Shown here piece after piece: positions 23,609 through 34,500 of a DNA stretch of 64,000 nt; position 1 is the stretch's first letter; each line of letters begins with the position of its first letter. The position numbers and the translations under genes are program-made. Source of the stretch: Brachionus koreanus (taxonomy: Eukaryota; Rotifera; Eurotatoria; Ploima; Brachionidae); the NCBI GenBank assembly GCA_016987375.1, contig PJRA01000272.1, positions 1,895,816 through 1,959,815 of the forward strand, read 5' to 3'. The notes under the pieces were generated by a model that saw only the letters and a list, made by a program, of their open reading frames with translations, ran no database searches and was not told the DNA's origin.

Positions 23609-23842
23609 NNNNNNNNNNNNNNNNNNNNNNNNNNNNNNNNNNNNNNNNNNNNNNNNNNNNNNNNNNNNNNNNNNNNNNNNNNNNNNNNNNNNNNNNNNNN
23701 NNNNNNNNNNNNNNNNNNNNNNNNNNNNNNNNNNNNNNNNNNNNNNNNNNNNNNNNNNNNNNNNNNNNNNNNNNNNNNNNNNNNNNNNNNNNNNNNNNNN
23801 NNNNNNNNNNNNNNNNNNNNNNNNNNNNNNNNNNNNNNNNNN
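23609..23842. other. Assembly gap (234 N)
   Basis: A run of N between the MULE remnant and a LINE reverse transcriptase; the gap probably holds the 3' end of the LINE. Confidence 0.99.
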
Positions 23843-24530
23843 TAAGAGATAAATAAATGTTAACTAAGACTTTGGGATTAAGTTTCCATGACTTATAGGA
23901 TAATATTTTGATAATGTTTAGTCGCTTCGAGCATGTATCTGTAATTTTTTCCAAGTGTGAAGAAAAGTTGAGTTTGTCATCAAATACAACACCTAGAAAG
24001 GTTTGCTCATTGCATTTTTCGATTTTTTGTCCGTACAGGAGTAACTCGAAGGAAGTAGATGATTTGCATTTCTCGAACAACATATAGTTGCATTTATGCG
24101 TGGCGAATAATAAACGCCATTTGTTAAGCCAATTTTGGAGATCAATTAAATGGCGATTGATATATTTGCGGACGTCTTTGTGGTTTCTGAAAAGTTTATA
24201 ATTAAGTAGGTCGTCGGCAAATAGGAGCGAATACGAATTGTTAATTTTGGAATTTCCGGGTATATCGTTTATATAAATAGAGAAAAGTAATGGACTGAGA
24301 ACACAACCTTGAGGCACACCTGCGAGTATGTTACGTTCAAGTGAGTGACAGTTACCAACTTTGACTCTAAACTTTCTGTTAGAGATGAAGTTTTTGCACC
24401 ATTGAATTATGTAATGCGGAGTCCCGATATTGTTCATTTTGAAAATGAGGCCATCGTGCCATACTTTATCAAAAGCTGATGCTATATCGAAAAAGATTGC
24501 GCATAAATATTTATATTGCGCATATATATT
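23843..24530 (-). pseudogene. Non-LTR retrotransposon reverse transcriptase fragment (LINE type 1)
   Basis: An uninterrupted RT reading frame enters at FFDIASAFDKVWHDGLIFKM, passes AGVPQGCVLSPLLFSIYIND and the catalytic LLFADDLL box, and continues through FLGVVFDDKLNFSSHLEKI to the gap. The N-terminus (endonuclease) is missing, consistent with 5' truncation on insertion. Jockey/CR1-like order; the FADD box is intact, so the insertion may be young. It differs from the LINE at 39436. Confidence 0.85.
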
Positions 24531-25019
24531 CAACTGAAATAAATATTTATGATACCATTTAATTTTTTTTAAGAGCACTATTAATTAATTTAAGAACTCA
24601 TATTACACTTTTAAGTGTCTAAATAAGTATAATATGTGTTCCATTAATACTTTTTAGAGCAATATCCGTTGAATAATATCTCAATTAATTATTTTAAGAG
24701 TTAATTTAATTAATTTAATAGCACAAATAAGAAATTTAAGGTAACACATTCAGTTAATTTAGGAACACAAATAGTAATACCCGTATTTTAATTTACCTTA
24801 TATTTTATTTTAGGTAATTTTTGATAATAATGTTTTACATATTTTTTTAAAATCTTTTATTTATTTATAATTTAGACATTTAAATTTTTAATTTGAATTT
24901 TTGATTTTTTATGATTAAAAAAATTCAAAAATTCCTAGATCAGAATCAACTTTTGGAAATGATGATGATGAAATTAAAAAATCCTAAAACTTGCGTTTAC
25001 GGTCACATCACAATGAAGA
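24531..25019. other. Spacer with scattered GAGCAC-like words
   Basis: It begins with AAGAGCACTATTAATTAATT (24571), echoing the palindrome at 22370, and holds further AGAGCAA, ATAGCAC and TTAAGAACTCAT variants. It may be the far terminal region of the MULE that the LINE entered. No gene was seen. Confidence 0.4.
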
Positions 25020-25735
25020 AGAAACTTTAGAAGAGAGATTCGATAGTTTGATTCAAACGGTCAAGCATCCAGCGATAGAGATTTATCAGACAAATCTGAT
25101 TATGAGACGGAGCCTGAGCCTGAAAAAAAAACTTGGGATTACTTTACTAAAAAAATACTATTCAACCCAAATGATGATTATAAAAATGGTAAAAAAAAGA
25201 TTTCTCATATCGTTTTTTGTAAGACTCAGTTGAAAATGGCCTTTGTGAACATGTCATATCTCATAATGATAGTTCAACTTGAAAAATGATTAGACATCTT
25301 GAGAAAAAAACATAATATTTGTATAAAGAAAAATTCCGAAAATCAGGATGAAAATGATCAAATTTTTTTGTTGCTTATATCTATAAAAACAGCTAGCTTG
25401 CCATTTTGATGTGTAGAGAATGAATATTTCTGGAAATTCTGTTTTTCCTTAATCTAATTTGCAGAATTTTTAAATCTAATTTTTCATTATTAAAATTGAC
25501 AACCCCTAATCTGGAAGGCAATGAAATAAAACAATGTTGAGATAAATTGGAGAGCTGCAAAAAAGGAAATAAATAATTATATACTTTAAGCTAAATTTGA
25601 TAATGCAGTTAATTTTTGGAACTTTAACAAAAATAAATACCCTATACTTCACGAATTTTTTGTAAACTATGCTTTTGCACCGGAAACAAGTTCACCATCA
25701 GAGAGATTAGAGAGATTAGATTAGTTAAAATAACC
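25020..25735 (+). pseudogene. hAT transposase remnant (BED finger plus C-terminal dimerisation end)
   Basis: At about 25090-25310 broken frames give EPEKKTWDYFTKKI, VFCKTQ, GLCEHVISHNDSST and MIRHLEKK, which is a BED zinc finger (Cys, Cys, His, His) as found at the start of hAT transposases. At about 25565-25730 another frame gives NFWNFNKNKYPILHEFF and FAPETSSPSERL, the conserved hAT C-terminal dimerisation segment. The catalytic middle is missing, and stops and frameshifts break the rest. Confidence 0.75.
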
Positions 25736-26804
25736 CAATAAATTGAAGCCATAATGTTTTTTTATGAAAATACTGTTTTATGATAAAACTTTTTAATAAA
25801 AAATAAAAAAGATTAAAAATAAATATTAAAATATTTCTCTAAGCCAGTATTTTTAATTTATAAATAAAAATACAAAGTCCGGATTCAAAATTTAATCAAA
25901 TTTTGCACATTTTTAAAAAGTGTTTAAAAAAGTGATAAATAAGGTCAGAAAAATAGGAAAAATTTTAGTAATTTTGCCTTTCATTTTTTTTTTATCTTTC
26001 AGTCCTATTACTTTTGATCAAAATCAAAAGTAATTTTGAAAGAAATTATTTACTAAATAAGGAAAGAAAAGGAGATTATTTTCTTTTTTATATTTTTAGC
26101 AATCTACAATTTAAAAAAATATATATAATTTGATTTTATTTTCTAAGCTTTATTTCAAATATTTTGTTTTAAGAATAAACTATAAGTTTAATTAGATTTT
26201 CATATCTTATTTAAAGTTCATCATCAATTTTTTGAAGTTTTTTTTGATATATTAAAATCAAATATTCTAATTAAAAATTTATCCAATGTATATTATTAAT
26301 AGATATAATTTCAAAATGGTGATAAGATTTAGGGACTTGGAAAGTTATTTTTTTTAGGAAAAAACTAACTCTTAACGGACTCTTAACTTAAAACCCAAAA
26401 GTTAATTATATAAAAAATTGATTAATAAAATCTTAAAAATTCATTTTCTACTAAATGATATTTATTATATTTTTTTATGGGATATTATTGTTCAAAAAGA
26501 GTTTAAAATATTAGCATTGTAATTTAATCAAAAAAATAAAGTATAAACGTTAAAACTAGTTAAATCTGTTTCATTTAGACTCTTAAGAAAATTTTTATTT
26601 AGATTACTTGTTAAATTTTGTTTTTGAAAATAGATTTTAAAAAATAAACAAATAAAAGATTAATTTGAATATTTTTCAAGAATGGATTATCTCAAAATAT
26701 TATCAAATTTTTTTAAATTTATGAGATTAAATTTTTCAATTTAAATACCTCTTTTAAATAATATAAATTGAGTTATTTGATTAAAAATAAAATTCAATTT
26801 GGAA
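25736..26804. other. Intergenic, upstream of the chitin-binding gene
   Basis: AT-rich; no coding or repeat structure recognised. Confidence 0.5.
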
Positions 26805-27425
26805 ATGTTTTATCAAGTGTTAATTTTTACATTTATCTTTGAAATTCTTAATGCAATACCTGGATCTCTATTCATGCAAAATGATTTAAATTCAGAATCT
26901 AAAATTTTCAAAACAGTTAAAGAAAATGAGGATTATTTCTTGAATGAAAATTGGTTTCCATTTGTCTTTTATGATATTTACAACCAAAACAGTCCTGATT
27001 TTTACAATCCAACAAGTCTAAATCCTTCTAATAGTCTACAAACACCCGCAAATTATCTGTCGGATGGCTCACTATCAAATTTAGTTCAACCCCCGTTATT
27101 CAACATTCCACTAAAACCTCAATTTTTTGCATTTCCAGTATTTAAGCCTTATTTTATGCAGAAGCCAACAACTAATATCAATGGAGAAGTAATTACTGAA
27201 AGCTTAGTAGGTGGTATTCCATACAACTGTTTAGGAAGACCTTCAGGTCATTATCAAGACGATTTTTTTTGTGATATTTTTCATGCATGCGTTCATGGAC
27301 AACAGCAAAAAACATATATGTGCCCATTTGTTGGAGAATCTCAATATTTTGATCAAGGCACTCAAAAATGTGAATTTTTAAAAGAAAATCCTTTTGGATG
27401 TAGTAAAAATTTCCTTTATATTTAA
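26805..27425 (+). CDS. Secreted protein with one C-terminal chitin-binding type-2 domain
   Basis: A single exon of 206 residues. The first ATG (26805) begins a signal peptide, MFYQVLIFTFIFEILNAIPG. The middle is a Pro/Asn/Phe-rich spacer without cysteines. Residues about 145-200 form a peritrophin-A (CBM14) domain with six cysteines: NCLGRPSGHYQDDFFCDIFH, ACVHGQQQKTYMCPF, QYFDQGTQKCEF and a last Cys near the end (FGC). In this family three disulfides hold a fold that binds chitin in cuticle, lorica, egg shell or gut lining. An AATAAA-type signal follows the stop near 27466. One domain only; the exact tissue role is unknown. Confidence 0.88.
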   Translation: MFYQVLIFTFIFEILNAIPGSLFMQNDLNSESKIFKTVKENEDYFLNENWFPFVFYDIYNQNSPDFYNPTSLNPSNSLQTPANYLSDGSLSNLVQPPLFNIPLKPQFFAFPVFKPYFMQKPTTNINGEVITESLVGGIPYNCLGRPSGHYQDDFFCDIFHACVHGQQQKTYMCPFVGESQYFDQGTQKCEFLKENPFGCSKNFLYI

Positions 27426-27695
27426 AATTTTATTTTATATTTCAAAAGATATTTTCTCATGTTTTTTAAATAAAAAAAATAAAATAAAAAAGTCTAAAAT
27501 TAATTTATCTTATTATTAGTTTTTAAATATTTATTAAATCAACGAATTCGGATTTTTGTGTTTTATAATCATTATTTTTTGAAGAATTTATAAAAATGGT
27601 GGAAATTTGAGTTTCGAATCATCAAATTTTAAAAAATTAATTTTAAGTAAAAATTTTTACAATAAATGCTTTTTATTATTATATATAGCTAAAAT

Positions 27696-29194
27696 TTATT
27701 CAAAAAAGCACTTATTCCATATAATTAATTTTCCATTGTTGTATCCATTTGCTACATCACCATTAGGGAGTAAAGCAAACCTTTGTGAAAGTCTTGTTTG
27801 ATTTCCAAATGATTTTATTAAACTCCAATCTATTGGGTTCCAAATTTTATTTGTTCCATCCCAGAGTCCAGAAATTAAATTTCCATTTGGAAGAACCAAT
27901 AATGAATAAACTCCAGAATCAACTTGGATTGATTTTTTAATTGAAAAACTCAACGTATCCCATATTAGAATATTACCATCTCTATCGCAGCTAACTAGAT
28001 CATCATTTTTTAATAATGCCATTGAATCTACCTTGCCAGAATGTTCTGTTAGTGTTCTTATAGCAGAAAAATCAGTTTTGTTCCACAAAACTATTGTTTT
28101 ATCATCAGAACAGCTTGCCAAATTACCATCTTTTAATTCTAGTAAATAATTTACGTGATCTAAGTGCTTTTTTAGTGTTTTTATTAATTTATAACTAACA
28201 GAATCCCAAATCTTAATTAATTTGTCCTGAGAAGAGCTAATCAAATATTTCTTATTGAATTTAATTAAAAATTCTACTCCAGCACTATGTGCAACAAATT
28301 TGTATTGAACATCCCAATTAGAAGTATTCCAAATAAGTATTTCTCCACTTATTGATCCACTTGCAAACGTATTATTACTTAATTGCAACAAGCTCCAAAA
28401 TCCGTATGTATACGACAATTTTCTCTTCAAATTATAGCTAGATTTATCCCAAACATTAAGGCTATTATCAGCAGAAGCTGTGATCAATTCTCCTGTTGTG
28501 AGCACAATTAGTGAATTTATTTCTTTTTTTTGCTCATTGAAACTTTTCACAATTTGATTGTAATTTTTACACCTTAAAATTTTATTTAAAAAGTTAATAT
28601 TAAAAAAAGAAGCATTGATGAATGATATACGACTTTAAAAATGTCGTAATTGTTAAGCTTCGTGTTGTATTTAAAGAAGATACAATAAATGAATGATTGG
28701 TGGTAGTTGTTAGATTGAAAGAAACTGAAGTAATTGGTACACCTTTGGTTGTTGTTTTGCTTGATGATCTAGTTGTAGTTGGTAGAGTCTTAGTCGCTAA
28801 TTTCTTTGTTGTGATTGTTGTCTTTCTTGATGGAACAGATTTAGCAGTTAATATTTCGGTTGATTTAGCAGATGAAGTAGAGGCTTGAGGTTTTATTTTT
28901 GTTGGTTTGATTTCAGAAGTGGTAGTTTTATTTGGTTTAATGCTTAATTTAAAGATTAATTAAAATTTCAGTCTCTAGTATCAATCAATCATGACGTAAC
29001 CAACTCAATTCTTTTTAAAAATTTAAATGATTTAAAAAACTAATATTTTAATGTTTTTTTTTACTAATTAATAGAGAAAAATTATTTAGAATTGTTTAGG
29101 AGCAAAAAAACCAAACAAAAATTTAAAATTGATTTCAATTTGGAATTGAAATAATTTTTTTTCCTTTTCAAAAAATATATATTAATTATATTCT

Positions 29195-29231
<37 letters not shown>

Positions 29232-29901
29232 GTTAATATTCTACGGTCAAGTTTAGTTTAACTAAACTGACAAAGCAGGAAGACTAACGTAGTCCCGCTA
29301 TAGTAGACTTTTCATTTTTTTTTATTATTTGACATTGTCCAGTCTGATTCTTATACACAAATTATTTTGCACAGACAGACTTTGAGTTTTACAAGCTTTG
29401 ATAGAAGCTTTTTTCAGGCTTAAGATTAGAACTCCCCAAAAATAAGTGATCTGGTTACAAAATGGTTGTTTAGCATAACTTTATGAACTTGAAGTTATTT
29501 AAGATTCATTTAAACTTTTACTTTAAATTTTTGCATCTACAAACCGGCTTATTTTTGAATCGTTGACACATACCAGTCTCGAAATACATTCCTCTGCAAT
29601 ACAAATGGCATATTTTTTCGTGCAAACCGCTTGATTTATCACAAATTAGGTACTTTTTGTCACCAATTGTTTCAAGTGTATCATCTTGATAGATTTCATT
29701 GATACAAAACGAACAATCTGGTCTGATACTGGTCAAACATTCAGTGCACTGAGAAACTCCGTAGCAATTGAGACAAAATTTGAAGTGTGTTGAACAAGAC
29801 AAGCATGAAACAAGCCAATGTTTAGTTTGAATAGTTGACTGGTACTGTTCAATTTTATTGAAAACAAAAAATAATAAAATTAAGCTATTAATTAATTTCA
29901 T
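27696..29901 (-). CDS. Secreted CxxC/defensin-like + Thr-rich stalk + WD40 protein
   Basis: Three exons, 29901-29522, 28942-28631 and 28572-27696, phases 2 and 2, give about 522 residues. Exon 1 has a signal peptide (MKLINSLILLFFVF...), four CxxC pairs (CLSC, CLNC, CTEC, CSFC), then cysteines spaced C-x10-C-x3-C-x9-C-x8-C-x-C (CHLYC, GMC, CRC), the CSalphabeta pattern of invertebrate defensins. Exon 2 is a Thr/Ser/Lys-rich mucin-like stalk. Exon 3 carries seven WD40 repeats (VWDK, IWNT, IWDS, LWNK, IWDT, IWNP, IWNK), enough for one propeller. The WD40 exon is certain. Joining exons 1 and 2 is inference from splice sites (AAA|GTAAAAG; a TAA overlaps the donor) and phase. Without it, exon 1 alone would be a short secreted Cys-rich protein of about 127 residues. 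Confidence 0.65.
29195..29310 (-). mobile_element. LINE 3' tail with TAA microsatellite
   Basis: The reverse complement reads GACTACGTTAGTCTTCCTGC, TTTGTCAGTTTAGTTAAACT, AACTTGACCGTAGAATATTA and then (ATT)n. It matches the 3' end of the LINE at 40918-41000. It is a strongly 5'-truncated insertion inside the intron between exons 1 and 2 of the WD40 gene. Confidence 0.75.
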
Positions 29902-31569
29902 TTTAAAAAACTTTTTTTCATTTAATTTATATTTGAAAATCAAATTTCATACTCCTATTTATACTTCAAATATCAACACCTATTCTTTGAAATTAAAAAA
30001 TTATTATATTCAATTTAGCCATTTAGAATTAAATCCCAATCAAATACATATTTTGAATGCTTTAATATCACTCTTTTAGCAAATATCATATTTTCCCTTT
30101 TATTAGTTTTTATGAAAATTAGAAAAAAATAATGTTTAATTTAAATTTTCAACATCTCAAGAATTCAAATAATTTTTAATAAATATGTTTGATGTAAATA
30201 ATAAACTTTTTTGTAAACTATTCCATTTCATAGCTTAAATTAAAATAGTTTGGAGAATCTTTTATTTAAGTTTCAAAAGCTTGTACGTCTTCTTTTGCCA
30301 ATTTAAAACGAGCGCTAAAACAAACTCTAAATGAGGCCAGACTATTGCTGATACTAACCCATTCAAAATATTAAATGAAAATGTATCATTCTTTTTGATA
30401 TCGCAATCTTTCAATCTAATTTTGGATCATCTGCATATTTATTTTTGAATGACCAGTAAATATTTCAAAGAAATGAAAAAATAAAAAAAAAACTCCAAAG
30501 AATTGATGCATTTATTTAATTTATTTAAAAGTTAATTTAAAAATTTCAAGAAACTAAAAGTTTTCAAGAAGTTGAACATTGATTCATTAAGAATGTTTTA
30601 CAAGAGAAGAAGTAAAAAAATTAAATGCAACGACATCATTTTTTAACTAACCGAGGAGTTGATATTTTAAAACAAAATCAGAGATTGTATTGATAGCCGT
30701 CTGAAAACGGAAGAGTTTTGAGATCTCACGTGTATTTTCAAACGTTTTTTCTTCTTGTCAAAATTTTTTTATTGTTGAGAAAAGAAATTTTTTTTTTCTG
30801 TTTTATAGTTATGGGTCAATGACACTACTGATATAAATTTCAAAAATAAACATAAAAGGCTATATTCTAACACTTGGGTTACAGGTAACAGTAGTTGTTG
30901 GTATCTCTTAGAGAATTATTACTGTTAACATATAATTGCCTTAGCTGTAAATCAAAACTGTTTAAAAACTATTCAAATACTGACAAGATAGATTTCGGTA
31001 GCGACTGAATCATAAAAGAAGACTGGTAGAGTAGCCAAGGTTAAAAAAAAGAATTTGAATTTTATTGAAAAAATGGTTAAAATTGTTTTGTTTGGAAAAT
31101 AAACTTTTTTAAATATAAATAAAATTGTCAATAGACTAATATAAATTTATATCAATAGTTATAATAAAATTTTAATCAAAAAACTAAAGAATTTAAATAC
31201 AAATTAAATTATATTGATTTATTTTTGAACAATAAATTAACAAACTTTAAAATATAGGTAATATTATCTTTCTGAAAATTAAATCACCCAAACTAAATAA
31301 ATGTTGTATTAAAATTTTTTCTAAAATTTCAAATAATTTTATATAATTATTTTATTGTTTAACTTATTTAAATTAAAATATCTAATTTGGTTTTAGATGA
31401 ACCTAAAATTTATATTAACTCGATACAAAGTTAAGTTAAATTTGCATTTAATTAAATTTTCATAAAAAAAATTAATCATCTTAAATTTTATAGCCATTCA
31501 CTCAGAGTAAATAAAGATTGACATTAGTAATCACTTAAAAGATAAAATACAGTTTACATTTCATAAAAA
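29902..31569. other. Intergenic between the Cys-rich/WD40 gene and NCKAP1
   Basis: The two genes diverge from here, so both promoters should lie in this 1.7 kb. A few less AT-rich patches (30280-30360, 30640-30740, 30880-31030) show no recognisable coding or RNA structure. Confidence 0.5.
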
Positions 31570-34500
31570 ATGATGCTAAACCATAGTATATTATCAAGTC
31601 AGCAAAAAATAGCTGAAAAGCTGACCATTTTAAATGATCGAGGAATCGGTATGCTAACTCGAATATCAAATATTAAAAAAGCTTGTGTAGATAAGGATCC
31701 TGCGTCCAAGCCAGCATTTCTCTTAGAAAAAAGCCTTGAACAAACATTCAAACAGATAGTTAAACGATTTCCAAATTTTGAAAAAGGATCGTTGGTCAGT
31801 TCGAATATTTTATAAAAAAAATATTATAAATAAAACATTGTATTTAGAATCAATATGCAAATTTGGGACAATTTAAAAATGACATCTTAAAATCACTATC
31901 GCTTTATTATCATACGTTTGTTGATTTACTTGATTTTAAAGACCATGTTAATGACTTATTGACTACCATCGATGCTTGCCAAATTCATTTTGATATCGTA
32001 ATTTTTTTCTTCGAAATTTCAAAAATTTTTTGATAAAATTTAATCAAAGTCCATCAACTATGACTTGTGCAAAAATTACTTAGATTTAATTGTCAGTTAT
32101 GTATCACTGATGATCTTGCTATCTAAAGTGGATGATAGGAAAACGGTTCTCGGATTGTACACAATAGCTCATGAGATGCTAAATGGACAAGGGTATTTAC
32201 CGGAAAACTAAATTAAATTACTATTAAATTTCAAAATTTAGGGATCCAAGCTTTCCTAGATTAGGCCAAATGATAGTAGACTATGAAATGCCAATGAAAA
32301 AGTTAGCTGAAGATTTCGTCCCTCATTCAAAACTTATTTATGAATGTTTACAATCACTAGTTCCAATTTATAAACAAAAAAATGTGACTGCTGAAGAGAT
32401 GAGACGCAACCTAATGCTTAACTTGTCTGCTTGTCCAAATCTTATGCTACAACCTCCTTTTACAGACACGGTAATTTTAATTTTTCTCAAGTTTTATTCA
32501 TAAGTTTTTAGCAATTATTTTAATATAAGATTAATTGTGATATTTTGTCATTTGATCAAATCGAAAGATGGGTTGTATGTAAGTAAAATTTGCTTTTCCT
32601 TTTAATAAATAATTAAAAAAAGAAGAATAAAAAATATAAAATTTTAAATTTCAGCATTTAATTAAGCAATTCACACTTGTTCTCAATGTTCGAAAAGTTA
32701 TGCTTAAATTATGAAGTTTAGAGTTTATTTTTAAACTAATTCTGATTTTAAAAGCATATCAGTCCATTAAAAAAATATCCAATTTCGATAAAAATTGACC
32801 ATTTGATAAATGATCTATGCTTGCTAAATCATGAAGCTAATTTAAATAAAAATATAATAATTGAGACTTAAAATGGATGGGTCATTTAGAGTGATAGAAT
32901 TTTTTATTTTTTAAAAGAGTCTAGAATGCATAAAAAAATGGTAAAAATAATTCAATTCTTTAAAGTATTAGAAAATCACTAGAATTGATGAGCGAAACTA
33001 TTTATTAGCAAGTAAGCATCTGAGTAACAAACTCGCTCTACAATATTTTGTAATTTAATTTTTTGGAAAAAATTTACTTCAATTTTTTTTTGTTCCCGAA
33101 TTTTAAATTCTCAAAAAATTTAAGAAAATAATCATTTTATTTTAATCAAATTTATTTTTAAACTTAGTTTTTTATTTTAAAAATGTATAATAAAACCTGA
33201 AAAGGAAAAAATATTTTTCTAATTTATTTCTCTAATTAAAGTTTATGCATCATGGTCAATTTGAAATATGATTTTTATATATAAAAAAGGATAGAAAAAT
33301 TTACAATACAATAAGGTATCTATTCTACAATTAAGTGAAAAATTCAGTTTGTTATATACATAAAAATGACAAAATTGAATGAAATTAAATTAGTATTTTA
33401 TCGAGTCTGTTCAGAATTATATACTTCAAATATTTTCTTTTAAATTTTTTTTGAAAAGTTGGTTAATGAAAATTTGCTTAACAATGAATTAATTTTTTTA
33501 ATTGACTCCGAATTTAACACTTTGTTAAACGATTTTGGTTTTGCAAATTTACTGAGTCCAATAAATCGCTTTATTAATATAGCATTAAATTCTTCTAAGC
33601 TCTTTTCATTTATCAAGATGGAATCAAAATCATGTCTAAAGATGTGCTGTTTATATTAGAAAGCTATTTATTGTTATATCTGAACATGAACTTTTTTTTT
33701 TAAGCTAACTATATTTTTGAATTTTAGATGATGTTCTTCATACATTTTGACGTTTTTTTTTAACATCTTTCAATCAATAAAGTAAAAGGTTTCCATGAAT
33801 ATTAAATAATATTATTTATTTATCATAAAAGTATTGGCTCATATAAAAATAAAATAAAAAAATTTCACATTTTAAGAATAATTTTTTATTTTCTTGAAAT
33901 TGGGAAAATGTTATTTAATCGGAAAAAAAAATCTTAAAAAAAAATATTTCTTCATTTTAATTTTTAGTCTTAATTGACAAGATCATACTCCTTTATTTAT
34001 TCATTTAGGATAATCATTCTTATTTAATAATTTAATGGATATTACAAAGCTTTTATTTAATAAATTTGAACTTTTTATAAGACACTTTTAAATGATTAAT
34101 TCAAGCCTTATTATATATTAAATGAGCTAATTATTTTTAAGTTACAACTCCACTTTGTATTGGTTACATGCAGCATCAAGAATGCTTAGAGATGTTTAGA
34201 AATGTGTTACTTAATGGTCATGTTCATGTTCTTTACAGAGACGACACAATTATTACCCATGAATTTTTGCTCAAATTTCTAGAGCTTGTTAAAAAGTAAT
34301 TGATTTTTTATTTGATACTTTGTTAACTCAAAAAAAATTTAGTTCAAGTGCAAAGAAGCTAACCGAAATAGTAAAGGATACTCAACTTGTCTCGTTTCAG
34401 AATGCGTAAATTTCAAAAATATAAATAAGGGTACAACAAAAATAAATAAATTTAAATTTTTTTAAGAAGATATATTCATAGAGAAAAGCGTCAATTTCTA

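Noticed and set aside
26799..26804. Start of the chitin-binding gene two codons upstream
   Set aside because: That codon is TTG; the first ATG at 26805 begins a good signal peptide.
28697..28888. Plus-strand Val-rich frame
   Set aside because: It is the antisense of the Thr-rich stalk exon; Thr codons read backwards give Val/Gly-rich sequence.
29195..29231. CRISPR-like or regulatory meaning of the TAA repeat
   Set aside because: It is a simple microsatellite that forms the 3' tail of a truncated LINE.
29902..29943. N-terminal extension of the Cys-rich/WD40 protein
   Set aside because: The extension begins at TTG and would bury the signal peptide; the ATG at 29901 starts it directly.
33459..33659. 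Extra NCKAP1 exon in intron 5
   Set aside because: It has no counterpart in the family, and skipping it keeps phase and joins two conserved blocks directly.
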